A stretch of DNA of 64,000 nt, taken from NCBI GenBank assembly GCA_001077715.1, contig CP011126.1, forward strand, positions 806,001 to 870,000, read 5' to 3'. Source of the stretch: Candidatus Coxiella mudrowiae (GTDB lineage: Bacteria > Pseudomonadota > Gammaproteobacteria > Coxiellales > Coxiellaceae). Both the position numbers and the translations under genes were made by a program. Positions within the stretch are counted from its first letter, which is position 1; every line of letters starts with the position of its first letter. Shown piece by piece: positions 30,874-39,814 of this stretch. Under the pieces are notes generated by a model. The model saw only the letters and a list, made by a program, of their open reading frames with translations, had not been told where the DNA came from and did not search any database.

Positions 30874-30989
30874 ATCTGGCTTAGTGATTTTAGAGTGACT
30901 AGCACCAAGGATACGTGAGAGATGAGCCATGGACCTACAGAGCAGAAAAATCACAAAAATCACTAAGCCAGATTTAGCTGGGAATCGTT
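30858..30989. repeat. 34-bp perfect inverted repeat between ibaG and grxD
   Basis: Arms at 30858-30891 and 30956-30989 are exact reverse complements, separated by 64 bp. The left arm begins 16 bp before the end of ibaG, so the right arm is an inverted copy of the gene's end plus its downstream flank. It could form a very stable hairpin in the ibaG-grxD transcript or be a remnant of an inverted duplication. There is no T-tract following. Confidence 0.96.
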
Positions 30990-31005
30990 AACAAAGAGGT
31001 TAATA

Positions 31006-31314
31006 ATGAGTACCCAAGAAGAAATTCGACAACAAATAGAAACTAACCCTATTGTGTTGTATATGAAAGGAACGCCTGACTTTCCTCAATGCAGCTTTTC
31101 AGGACGTGTGGTTCATATTCTGCGCCAATGTGGAGCCTACTTTACGAGCTTTAACGTTTTAGAGTCATCCGAGCTTCGTCAAGGAATTAAAGATTTTTCC
31201 AATTGGCCTACGATTCCCCAACTCTATATCAATGGTGAGTTTATTGGCGGAAGTGATATCGTTAGCGAACTGTTCAAAAGCGGAGAGTTAACGAAATTGC
31301 TGGAAGGCTTGTAG
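31006..31314 (+). CDS. grxD: Monothiol glutaredoxin, CSFS variant
   Basis: A 102-residue monothiol glutaredoxin (Grx4 type) that carries a 2Fe-2S cluster with glutathione and works with BolA-type proteins. The family motif is CGFS; here the codons read Cys-Ser-Phe-Ser (FPQCSFSGRV) at about residues 28-34, a Gly to Ser change explained by one G-to-A transition. The glutathione-binding WPTIPQLYINGEFIGGSDI segment is intact. The active-site Cys is kept, so cluster binding may persist, but the Gly is close to invariant in the family, so reduced function is possible. It is preceded by AAAGAGG and lies 132 bp after ibaG. Confidence 0.93.
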   Translation: MSTQEEIRQQIETNPIVLYMKGTPDFPQCSFSGRVVHILRQCGAYFTSFNVLESSELRQGIKDFSNWPTIPQLYINGEFIGGSDIVSELFKSGELTKLLEGL

Positions 31315-31317
31315 TTA

Positions 31318-31518
31318 TTACTCAAAATCCCATAAAGTTTTTCTTTTTACACTGGGGGAAGGAGTATTTTGTAAATGAAAAATTCGTTTATATTTCTTGA
31401 TTTCGGCTACCTGCGTAGCTGACCATGCGTGGTTTTGATTAAAATCAGCCAAACGCTTATCAATTTCGCTAATGTAAGCTCCTGAAGTCTTTTGATAATT
31501 ATTTTTCTTTCTAAACAT
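31318..31518 (-). CDS. Small conserved hypothetical protein
   Basis: A 66-residue basic protein, convergent with grxD with 3 bp between the stops. It has a lysine-rich N-terminus (MFRKKNNYQKTSG), a probable amphipathic helix (YISEIDKRLADFNQNH), then SATQVAEIKKYKRIFHLQN. This pattern resembles short uncharacterised proteins found beside glutaredoxin genes in gammaproteobacteria, but I cannot name a family. It is complete and its composition is protein-like; no RBS is strong. Confidence 0.6.
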   Translation of the reverse strand: MFRKKNNYQKTSGAYISEIDKRLADFNQNHAWSATQVAEIKKYKRIFHLQNTPSPSVKRKTLWDFE

Positions 31519-31575
31519 AAGCCTCTGCTAAAATGTGGTGCCTGATGAGTTATAGTTAGATTAAAATAAGATGAA

Positions 31576-34500
31576 ATGGATGTACTTTCCATGACTAATT
31601 TACCGCTGGTTCTGAAAGGATTCAACTTTCCAGAATTATTTACGATAAATGGGCTTTCAAAGCTGGATGCTGCTTTTCTGATTTTTCTAAAAACAAAAGA
31701 TGAACTCTTGCACGCACGACTTCTGCGGTATCGAGAAAAAGAACCCTTAAAACCTCAAGAGATCAGCGAGTTAATCATTGCCTGTGGGCCTCTTTTGGAA
31801 ACTTTTATTGCAGATTTTTTTTCAATTGAGAAGTCGGTCAACCATTTGCGTGTGGCTACTTTAAAAGAAAACACCATTTTTGCTTTCAAAAAATTCTATG
31901 TCTTGCGTCAAGCACGCAGGCTGCTCAAAAAGGCAAATTTAATAGAAAGTTTTTCACTATTAGATCAATGGGTAACTGATCAATTAGAAGAAAATAGATT
32001 AAATGAATCTGATCGAGAATGGGCCATTGCTCGGTGGGGACAGCAGTTATTAGAAGCACCTGAAGATAATGTAGCATTTATTGAAAAACTTACTTCCTGG
32101 TGTATTGCCGCCCTGACTCAATTAGAAGGAAAGAATGCAGTAAGAGGATGGATAAGCTTTCATTTACACAAACATCTAAATTATGAAAATTTAGTAGAAA
32201 CGGTTGCTATTCCTGAAGATGCAGTGGGACGTCTAGAGGGGCTGCCGGAATCGCGCCGTTATCGGGACGGCTTCACTCTGACCGATTCGCGGATGGAACG
32301 GCGCGAAGCAATGTCCCATGTTCATTATTGTATTTATTGTCACAAAACTGATGGCGATTTTTGTTCCAAAGGATTTCCAGTAAAAAAAGGCGATCCAAAT
32401 CAAAATCTAAAAATTAATCCTTTAGGTGAAACTTTAACAGGATGTCCCTTGGATGAAAAAATTTCCGAAATGCATGTCTTGAAAAAGAAGGGCTATGCAA
32501 TTGCTGCTCTGGCCACTGTTATGATCGATAACCCTATGTGCCCGGCTACAGGGCATCGTATTTGCAATGATTGCATGAAAGCTTGCATTTACCAAAAACA
32601 GGAGCCCGTTAACATTCCTCAGACTGAAACACGAGTTTTAACGGACGTATTGGAATTACCCTGGGGCGTGGAGATCTATGATTTGCTTACGCGTTGGAAT
32701 CCCTTACGGCAAGAACAATACCTACCTAAAGCTTATAATGGGAAAAAAGTGTTGATTATGGGGATGGGGCCTGCTGGTTTTGCATTGTCACATTTTCTTT
32801 TGATGGAAGGCTTTTCTGTTGTGGGAACTGATGGTTTGAAGATTGAACCCTTGCCTTCTGATTTTATTGCTGAGCCTATTCGAAATTATGTGGATCTAAA
32901 AAAGCAGCTGGACAATCGGGTAATGGCCGGTTTTGGTGGAGTTGCCGAATATGGAATTACTGTGCGTTGGGATAAAAATTTCTTAAAGCTAATTTACATC
33001 AGTTTATTAAGGCGTCCCTATTTTCAAGTATTTGGCAGCGTTCGTTTCGGCGGCACTTTATTGGTTGAAGATGTATGGCGTTTGGGTTTCGATCATTTAG
33101 CAATAGCTGTGGGGGCTGGTTTGCCGCGCGAATTGCAGATTCCAAATAGTTTAGCCCCAGGGATGCGCCAGGCCAACGATTTTTTAATGGCACTTCAATT
33201 AACTGGTGCTGCTAAATCCTCAAGCTTGGCTAATTTACAAGTGCGCTTGCCCGCCGTAGTGATTGGAGGCGGATTAACCGCCATCGATACGGCTACGGAA
33301 GTTCAAGCGTATTATATCGCTCAAGTAGAAAAAATAACTCAACGATATGAAAAGCTTAGCGAATTCTTTGGAGAAAAAGCTGTAAGGTCTCATTTTGATG
33401 AAGTTTCATTGGAAATTTTAGATGAATTTCTTAATCACGGGCGAGCTGTCGGCGCGGAGCGCCTGAAAGCAAAAGAAGAAGATCGACCGGTTGATTTAGT
33501 AAAGCTTCTCCGAGGATGGGGTGGGGTAACTATAGCTTATCGCCGGACTATGCAAGAGTCTCCTGCTTATAAACGTAACCACGAGGAGATAATAAAGGCC
33601 TTAGAAGAAGGTATCTATTACGCTGAGGGTCTAGAACCAAAAGCCGTGAAATTAGATGCCCAAGGTTGGGCAATAGCTTTAGTATGTCAATGTCGTGTCA
33701 TGGATGAGGAAGGGGTTTGGATGGTGACGGATGAGGATCAAACCTTGCCTGCCCGATCCATTTTCGTGGCGACTGGAGCTAAGCCTAATATCGCCTATGC
33801 TTATGAGCATAGAGATACTTTCTCTCGTGAAGACTTTAATTACCAACGATTTGAATTTAAAGATAATCAATTAAAAGAAGTTAGTGAAGAAGGTCACTGT
33901 AAAATTGAGGATTTTGGACCCTTTACAAGTTATGAAAAGGGCGAGCATCGAGTAAGTTTTTTAGGCGACACACATCCCGTTTTCCATGGAAGTGTCGTGA
34001 AAGCTATTGCCTCCGCTAAGCGGACCTATCCGAAAATTGTCAAAGCACTCGGACATAATCATCGGTTTAATGGAGACGTGATTGAATATAATAAATTCCG
34101 TGACCAGATGGCCACTCTTTTTGAAGCGAAGGTGATAGCAGTTCGACGACATTCTCCTGCCATGGTGGAATGCCGAATTAGAGCATTAATGGCAGCCCGT
34201 AACTTTCGAGCGGGCCAATTTTATCGATTGCAGAATTTCGAATGCTTATCACCCCTTATTGGCAATACACGGTTACAAACGGAAGCCTTGGCAATGATTG
34301 GTGTAAATCAAAATGCCGATCCAGATGTAGTGAGTTTTATGGTTTTGGAGCATGGGGCAAGCTCCAGATTGGTAGCAACCTTAAAACCGGGCCAGCCGAT
34401 TTCCATTATGGGACCGACAGGTTGTTATAGCAAAATTTCTACAGAAAGCCAGAAAAATATAATGATTATTGGAGGGGCTCTAGCTGCTTCACATTTGCTT

Positions 34501-35094
34501 TCTTTAGGGCCTGCATTGCGGAAAGTGGGGCATCGCGTGTTCTATGTGGCCTTAATGGAAACGGCTAATGAGCTTTACTGCCAGGAAGAATTAGAGGCGG
34601 TAAGCGATGTTGTTTTCTGGCTGACTCAAAAGGGTGGAAGAATTAAAGCGCGACGTTCTCAAGATAGAGCCGCGCAGGGAGAACTTATTTCCGTTTTGCG
34701 CCGCTACGCAATAGAGCAACCATCCCTTCCGCTGCAAACGATCGATCGTGTGTACGTAATCGGTTCGACTCATCTTCTTCGGCAAGTTCAAAAAGGTCGA
34801 GAGGGCCTATTAAAGGAATATTTCAAACCTGAAGCAGAATTTGTCGCTTCGGTTTATGGGCCAATGCAATGCATGATGAAAGGGGTATGTGCCCAATGTT
34901 TGCAATGGCAAATCGATCCTAGCACAGGGAAGCGGACAAAAGCCGTTTATGCTTGTTCTTGGCAACATCAGCCTATAGAATTGGTGGATATTAAAAATAT
35001 CGAAGAGCGTTTTTCTCAGAACCGAACTCAGGAAATTTTATCCAATTTGTGGCTGGATTACCTGTTTGCGACAGAAAAGATTGAGCGTGTGTGA
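31576..35094 (+). CDS. Large FAD/NAD(P) oxidoreductase, GltD-like plus PyrK-like
   Basis: A 1172-residue cytosolic flavoprotein. An N-terminal helical region (1-250) lacks a recognised fold. A cysteine-rich part follows (Cys252, Cys255, Cys263 in YCIYCHKTDGDFC, then CPATGHRICNDCMKACIYQ), likely Fe-S. Next is a GltD-like two-nucleotide-binding module (GKKVLIMGMGPAGFALS near 390-410, AVVIGGGLTAIDTATE near 560). The last third resembles a ferredoxin reductase/PyrK electron-transfer domain (FRAGQFYRLQ, then MIIGGALAASHLL) ending in a cluster motif CMMKGVCAQCLQWQ. So it probably moves electrons between NAD(P)H, FAD and Fe-S centres; the substrate is unknown. Start 31576 (ATG) is chosen, 31591 is also possible. 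Intact despite its size, so probably important. Confidence 0.85.
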   Translation: MDVLSMTNLPLVLKGFNFPELFTINGLSKLDAAFLIFLKTKDELLHARLLRYREKEPLKPQEISELIIACGPLLETFIADFFSIEKSVNHLRVATLKENTIFAFKKFYVLRQARRLLKKANLIESFSLLDQWVTDQLEENRLNESDREWAIARWGQQLLEAPEDNVAFIEKLTSWCIAALTQLEGKNAVRGWISFHLHKHLNYENLVETVAIPEDAVGRLEGLPESRRYRDGFTLTDSRMERREAMSHVHYCIYCHKTDGDFCSKGFPVKKGDPNQNLKINPLGETLTGCPLDEKISEMHVLKKKGYAIAALATVMIDNPMCPATGHRICNDCMKACIYQKQEPVNIPQTETRVLTDVLELPWGVEIYDLLTRWNPLRQEQYLPKAYNGKKVLIMGMGPAGFALSHFLLMEGFSVVGTDGLKIEPLPSDFIAEPIRNYVDLKKQLDNRVMAGFGGVAEYGITVRWDKNFLKLIYISLLRRPYFQVFGSVRFGGTLLVEDVWRLGFDHLAIAVGAGLPRELQIPNSLAPGMRQANDFLMALQLTGAAKSSSLANLQVRLPAVVIGGGLTAIDTATEVQAYYIAQVEKITQRYEKLSEFFGEKAVRSHFDEVSLEILDEFLNHGRAVGAERLKAKEEDRPVDLVKLLRGWGGVTIAYRRTMQESPAYKRNHEEIIKALEEGIYYAEGLEPKAVKLDAQGWAIALVCQCRVMDEEGVWMVTDEDQTLPARSIFVATGAKPNIAYAYEHRDTFSREDFNYQRFEFKDNQLKEVSEEGHCKIEDFGPFTSYEKGEHRVSFLGDTHPVFHGSVVKAIASAKRTYPKIVKALGHNHRFNGDVIEYNKFRDQMATLFEAKVIAVRRHSPAMVECRIRALMAARNFRAGQFYRLQNFECLSPLIGNTRLQTEALAMIGVNQNADPDVVSFMVLEHGASSRLVATLKPGQPISIMGPTGCYSKISTESQKNIMIIGGALAASHLLSLGPALRKVGHRVFYVALMETANELYCQEELEAVSDVVFWLTQKGGRIKARRSQDRAAQGELISVLRRYAIEQPSLPLQTIDRVYVIGSTHLLRQVQKGREGLLKEYFKPEAEFVASVYGPMQCMMKGVCAQCLQWQIDPSTGKRTKAVYACSWQHQPIELVDIKNIEERFSQNRTQEILSNLWLDYLFATEKIERV

Positions 35095-35139
35095 AAGGCT
35101 CGCTATAATTTGTCCTTGCCACCATGGAGCTAGGCGGAC

Positions 35140-35415
35140 ATGGAAGCAGAGCAATTGATGAATGATCAGGACATTGTGATTCCTGATGTGCGTGATCAAG
35201 ACAGTTACTAAGAAGGGCATATTGCTAATGTCTTGTATTTTCAATGGAAAAACTGCAAGAATATTTTGAAAAGGCCGATAAGAAAAGCTTGTTTAGTTTA
35301 CTGCTATCATGGAATTAGCATCAATCGGGTGCTCAAATTTTAGTAGAGCAGGGTTTTAAGGAGCTTTACAGTTTAATCGGTGGGTTCGAGAAATGGAGAC
35401 ACACCACCCCGCATC
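35140..35415 (+). pseudogene. glpE: GlpE-type rhodanese remnant
   Basis: A single-domain sulfurtransferase (thiosulfate:cyanide type). From the ATG at 35140 the frame reads VIPDVRDQDSY then an in-frame TAA, then EGHIANVLYFQ; after a frameshift near 35245 the reading resumes with EYFEKADKKSLF, and CYHGIS (catalytic Cys loop) appears in a further frame. QILVEQGFKELYSLIGGF matches the C-terminal end. It lies directly before nadA and is no longer functional. Confidence 0.75.
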
Positions 35416-35417
35416 CG

Positions 35418-36366
35418 ATGCAAATAAATAGTGTCTTCATTAACATTGATTCCGGAACTCAATCAAAGTATTGCGCGTATTGCCGATTTCTTATAAAGGA
35501 AAATGCTGTGGTAGTTACGCATTATTATTACACACCGGCCTGAAATTCAACTTTTAGCAGATAACACAGAGGCGGTTTTGTGGGCGATTCCTTGTGGCCC
35601 ATGGGATCAGTTTGGGATGGTTCATTCCGATGCGACGTTGGTTGTTGCTGGTGTGCGGTTTATGGGTGAAAGTGCAAAAATATTAAGCCCGGAAAAACGA
35701 ATTTTAATACCTACTTGTGAAGCTACCTGTTCGCTTGATCTTTCCTGTCCTGTTGACGAATTTTCCCGATTTTGTAATGAGCTCCTGATCGATACCTTGG
35801 AAATTACATCCAATAAGAGAACAGAGGTTGATTTAATTTTATGGAATGGGGCTTGTATTCTGCATAAAGAGTTTAAAGGAGAAGCTTTGGCGGCTTTACG
35901 AAAAGAATATCCTCAAGCGGCCGTTTTAGTGCATCCCGAATTACCTGCTTCCGTTATTGAACAAGCAGATGTGGTAGGTTCTACTTCGCAGTTGTTAAAA
36001 GCATCACAAGAGTTACCTAATTCCACTTTTATTGTGGCGACTGATCACGGCATTTTTTAAAAAATGCAGCAGCAATCGCCTCATAAAACTTTCATTGAAG
36101 TGCCCCCTGCTGGGCAGGGGGCAACGTGTCGAAGCTGTGGACATTGTCCCTGGATGGCTGTAAATAGGTTACAAAATTTGGAGCAGTCTTTACTCACCAG
36201 CAATAATGAAATTTTATTGGATGCTGAAATTATAGCTAAAGCTAAAATTCCTCTTCAGCGAATGCTCGATTTCAGCTATGGATATCAAAAATCAGAAATA
36301 AATTTTCATGTTGAATCCCCCTTTTGGTTCAATAGAAAGGGAACGACAGTTCATGAGCATTCTTGA
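35418..36366 (+). pseudogene. nadA: Quinolinate synthase NadA, broken
   Basis: NadA condenses iminoaspartate with dihydroxyacetone phosphate to quinolinate, using a 4Fe-4S cluster. Recognisable are [15 protein letters not shown], then [19 protein letters not shown], the [14 protein letters not shown] segment (cluster Cys), [12 protein letters not shown], and GATCRSCGHCPWMAVN. Two or more frameshifts lie at about 35480-35580, and an in-frame TAA at 36058-36060 interrupts the rest (the frame continues at 36064). The three cluster cysteines remain visible, so the loss is probably recent. The usual de novo NAD route is therefore blocked at this step. Confidence 0.88.
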
Positions 36367-36703
36367 GAATGAAAAGTTACAATGTAAACTAGACGTTTTA
36401 AAGTTAGAAAAAATTCGTCATTCATATTTTTTTATGTTGTGATCAGATCAGGCCAAACCTCAATGCTGTTCAGAGAATATAGGATTAGAGTCATGGGAAT
36501 ATTTAAAACGACGATTAAATGAATTAAATTTAACGGGTGCGGGAGGAATTTACCGAAGGAAGGCGAATTGCTTGCGAGTTTGCAATTTTCTGCCAAGAGC
36601 CAATTGCCGTAGTTTATCCCAATCGTATTTGGTATCACTCCTGCACTCCGGAAGTCATCGAACGAATTATCCAAGAACATTTTATTGGCGGAAAGCTTGG
36701 ATA
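36353..36703 (+). pseudogene. Thioredoxin-like 2Fe-2S ferredoxin remnant
   Basis: A COG3411-type (2Fe-2S) ferredoxin with thioredoxin-like fold. The reading begins HSYFF then a stop replaces the expected residue before CCDQ; in another frame SENIGLESWEYLKRRLNELN and [14 protein letters not shown] follow. After a frameshift near 36590 the C-terminal part is [19 protein letters not shown] and [15 protein letters not shown]. The four cluster cysteines are split across the pieces. It overlaps the end of nadA and precedes the DUF2797 gene. Confidence 0.7.
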
Positions 36704-36726
36704 AGAGTATATTTTATTTAAAAGAA

Positions 36727-37551
36727 ATGAAAGTTAATATTCATTTAAAAAAATTAAAAAGCATTTTTAAAGCTCCTGTTGAGTATTATTTAACTCACGA
36801 GAGCGGTGAAATTTTATTGAATGCCTGGTTAGGTAAATCTATTTCATTCAACTATGCAGGATCAATTTATTGTATTCAATGCGCTCGTAAAACTAATAAA
36901 AGTTTTCAGCAAGGATTTTGTTTTCCTTGTTTGAGGCGACTGCAAGAGTGTGATCTTTGTATTATCCACCCGGAACGCTGTCGAGTAGAAAAAGAAGGGT
37001 GCCCTATCGAGGATTGGGCTCACGTCAATTGTCATCAAAATCATGTGGTTTATATAGCAAATTCTTCAGGTCTAAAAGTAGGCATTACCCGAGAAACGCA
37101 GGTTCCCACACGCTGGATTGATCAAGGCGCCATTCAAGGGGTGCCTATTTTACAGACGAAAAATCGTTATCAAGCAGGCATGATAGAGGTTAGCTTAAAA
37201 GCCTTCATCGCTGATCGTACGGATTGGCGGCGAATGTTAAGAAATGATATTGAAGAAATGGATTTAATTTCTGCACGAGATGCTTTACTAAAGGAAGCCG
37301 ACTCCTCTCTTTCCAGAGTGATAAACCAATTTAAAGATGGAGATATTCGGAAACTCGAAACAACGCTGGTCACTCGATTAAATTACCCTGTTTTAGAATA
37401 TCCGAATAAAATAAAAGCCCTTTCATTTGAAAAGACACCCACCATTATGGGATTCCTTTTAGGAATTAAAGGACAATATCTTATTTTAGATACCGGAGTG
37501 ATTAATATACGGAAATATGGGGGTTATAATGTCGAATGTATGGTCTTATAA
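36727..37551 (+). CDS. DUF2797 family protein
   Basis: About 274 residues of a protein family of unknown function found in proteobacteria. It is rich in conserved cysteines: CIQCARKTNKSF, then FCFPCLRRLQECDLC, then HPERCR and CPIEDWAHVNCHQ. These could bind zinc or an Fe-S cluster. A conserved segment follows: VYIANSSGLKVGITRETQ, then PTRWIDQGA, recalling GIY-YIG-like nuclease folds, though that is only suggested by the YIA-GLKVGITR pattern. I choose the ATG at 36727; the frame is open to a TTG at 36685. It is followed with no gap by the small membrane protein at 37552, suggesting co-translation. Confidence 0.8.
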   Translation: MKVNIHLKKLKSIFKAPVEYYLTHESGEILLNAWLGKSISFNYAGSIYCIQCARKTNKSFQQGFCFPCLRRLQECDLCIIHPERCRVEKEGCPIEDWAHVNCHQNHVVYIANSSGLKVGITRETQVPTRWIDQGAIQGVPILQTKNRYQAGMIEVSLKAFIADRTDWRRMLRNDIEEMDLISARDALLKEADSSLSRVINQFKDGDIRKLETTLVTRLNYPVLEYPNKIKALSFEKTPTIMGFLLGIKGQYLILDTGVINIRKYGGYNVECMVL

Positions 37552-37848
37552 ATGGGATATCTAATTCGATTTTTATCTGAAGAATTCAACATTATCGGCA
37601 TCAGTGGGGTCCTTTTGGTTTTGTTAGCTTATTGTTTATTACAAATGAATAAGCTTAATCAAAGTAGTATTACTTATTCCCTCCTAAATTTTATAGGTTC
37701 AGGATTTATTTTAATATCTTTATATTTTTCGTGGAATTTAGCTTCTGGCATCATAGAAATTGCTTGGCTTTTGATTAGTTTGTTTGGTCTAACTAAAGCA
37801 ATTTATTTTCGTAGAGAGATTAGATTAACTAATCTCAATTCTGGATAA
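37552..37848 (+). CDS. Small membrane protein of the CBU_0592 type
   Basis: A 98-residue protein with two or three hydrophobic helices (about residues 15-33, 43-62 and 68-85). The ATG directly follows the stop of the DUF2797 gene. It resembles the CBU_0592-like membrane domain first named from Coxiella burnetii; this is from memory of the family pattern (LLAYCLLQMNKL, then SSITYSLLNFIGSGFILISL). Function is unknown. Its last six codons and stop lie inside the left arm of the large inverted repeat, so the C-terminus may have been altered by that event. Confidence 0.75.
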   Translation: MGYLIRFLSEEFNIIGISGVLLVLLAYCLLQMNKLNQSSITYSLLNFIGSGFILISLYFSWNLASGIIEIAWLLISLFGLTKAIYFRREIRLTNLNSG

Positions 37849-38296
37849 GTGTATAGTTTTTATTCAAGAGATAATTGTATTTTACACCCTCTTTGTTTGT
37901 TTTTCAGGCATAAGCAATCAATGCACCCGAGACATTTTTGAAATAAGACAACAATTGTTATAGTTTCGCTCAGGCTCATTATCCCTTTACAATCCAGTCA
38001 ATTGGGGTTTGGGTAATAAATACACCAATTTTTGTTTCAATACTGCTTCCAAAAGTCATCAAGATCGCAAAAAAAATCTCCATGATTGGTGCCAGCATCA
38101 TCAACTTCTGTTGTGCAAAATCGGGGTCAAATTATACTGGCATCAATCCTTTTTTCGATATTTTTAAATAATTGAATTAGCTCTTATCTAGAATTGAGGT
38201 TATTTTAGATTTAGACAACCAGGATTAGTCATTGAGGTCGAATGTACGCTATAATTTTGTAATTGAGGTAATAAATTAAGTTAAGTCACTGAAACG

Positions 38297-38690
38297 ATGA
38301 TCAAAAAAAATAACAAAGTTCCTTTATATGCTAGCTATTTCGTTTTAGTTCTTTTTGCAACTGAGAGTATTCCGATGTCTCATGGATTTGTAAATGGGTC
38401 AAGGATGCCGATAACAATTAATTCTGTTGACACACACTGTACGTACAAGGAGTCCACTTATGCTTCACGGGAATTTACCCTTTATCCAGAGAAAAATCAA
38501 TCCTCTATTTTCGGTTAGACCTTTTTCGCGGGGGTTCCTGCGTTGGGGGATGAGGGCTACATTGATTACACAATTTATGCTTTTGGGGGTAAATCTGGGA
38601 AGTGTTGGACTTTGGGAGGTCCAAAATATTCCCTGTTCGTAATGGAGTAGATAACCATATACAAATCTAGCCAAAGCTGATGTTAGACAA
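38297..38690 (+). pseudogene. Decayed small secreted protein in IR core
   Basis: From the ATG at 38297 the frame gives a possible signal peptide (YASYFVLVLFATESIPMSHG) and then about 50 further residues up to a stop at 38518. Protein-like reading then seems to continue in other frames (GYIDYTIYAFGGKSGKCWTL near 38550). Family not recognised. Because it lies between the inverted arms, its orientation may not be original. Confidence 0.4.
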
Positions 38691-38809
38691 GGCCAAATTC
38701 TTTTATATAGGGTCGTTAAGTAGTATTCCTGCTCCTTGCGGACCAGGAAAAAAGGCATGATATTGTCGTTAAAGCTTCCGGAGTGCAGAAACAAATATTT
38801 GCGCTTGTT

Positions 38810-39330
38810 CAAGTTGTAGTTCTTAAATAAAACCTCGTCCCTCTTGGGAGGTTATTCCTGATAAGAAATTCAGGCTATAAAAAATCTTGTGCTTTCATTC
38901 AAGCATCGTCCACGAATTTAGTTAAATAATTGCGGGCCGGACGGAGTCGGGTAAAAGAACGAGATAATGGTCGCTTCTTTTAAGCGTTGGGCAAATTGAA
39001 GAGCGGAACTACACGGCGGAGCCGAAGAGCTGCGCGCCGACGAGAGCTTCTTTGCGAATTAAGCGTCTTACCATTAGGAAAAAATCTTTGTCATTCATGT
39101 CATCTAAAATTTCTTGTGCAGTATTCAATAATGGATTTCAGGGTTTTTGTGAATTGGGAATTTCTGTATTTATTTTTTTTGCTAGTGAAGTATGACTTTC
39201 ATGGTTCTCATAAGCAGCTTCCGTAGGTGTGCGATAAATTTTAGCGTCCAGCACTTCTCTAGGCACCACTTGTTTTTCATGGCTCATTTTTTCAGCATAG
39301 TGATAAAGTTCACAAGGCAAAGATTTACCG
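38810..39330 (-). pseudogene. Unrecognised decayed gene in IR core
   Basis: The minus strand gives CELYHYAEKMSHEKQVVPRE, then YRTPTEAAYENHESHTSLAK, a stop near 39140, then in frame NPLLNTAQEILDDMNDKDFF; further pieces (RRLIRKEALVGAQLFGSA) continue to about 38810 with shifts. It looks like a soluble helical protein. No family is recognised. It faces away from the decayed secreted protein in the same core. Confidence 0.4.
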
Positions 39331-39814
39331 ATGCGTTGAAAACAAACAATGGGGGGTTTCCAATAGCTTGAAGTATGTTGTCGAGAATCGTAGAAAGAAA
39401 GTATAACTTAACCTCAATTCTAGATAAGAGCTAATTCAATTATTTAAAAATATCGAAAAAAGGATTGATGCCAGTATAATTTGACCCCGATTTTGCACAA
39501 CAGAAGTTGATGATGCTGGCACCAATCATGGAGATTTTTTTTGCGATCTTGATGACTTTTGGAAGCAGTATTGAAACAAAAATTGGTGTATTTATTACCC
39601 AAACCCCAATTGACTGGATTGTAAAGGGATAATGAGCCTGAGCGAAACTATAACAATTGTTGTCTTATTTCAAAAATGTCTCGGGTGCATTGATTGCTTA
39701 TGCCTGAAAAACAAACAAAGAGGGTGTAAAATACAATTATCTCTTGAATAAAAACTATACACTTATCCAGAATTGAGATTAACTAAATTGAGGTTAACTA
39801 TTTGATCTTCTTTT

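Larger units (their letters stand above)
37830..39781. repeat. 373-bp inverted repeat around a 1.2-kb core
   Basis: Arms 37830-38202 and 39409-39781 are reverse complements. The two ends keep a constant coordinate sum (77611), so the arms have equal length without net indels, and every segment I compared matches exactly, including an 8-base A/T run. The core (38203-39408) is 1206 bp and holds two decayed genes on opposite strands. No transposase is visible. The arms carry no long ORF; a 40-codon frame (39510-39632, plus strand) is the longest. The left arm starts inside the end of the gene at 37552. It may be an old mobile element, an invertible segment or an inverted duplication. Confidence 0.93.

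Noticed and set aside
37830-39781. IS1111-type insertion sequence, as known from C. burnetii
   Set aside because: No IS110/IS1111 transposase motif is visible and the inverted arms are far longer than those of that family.
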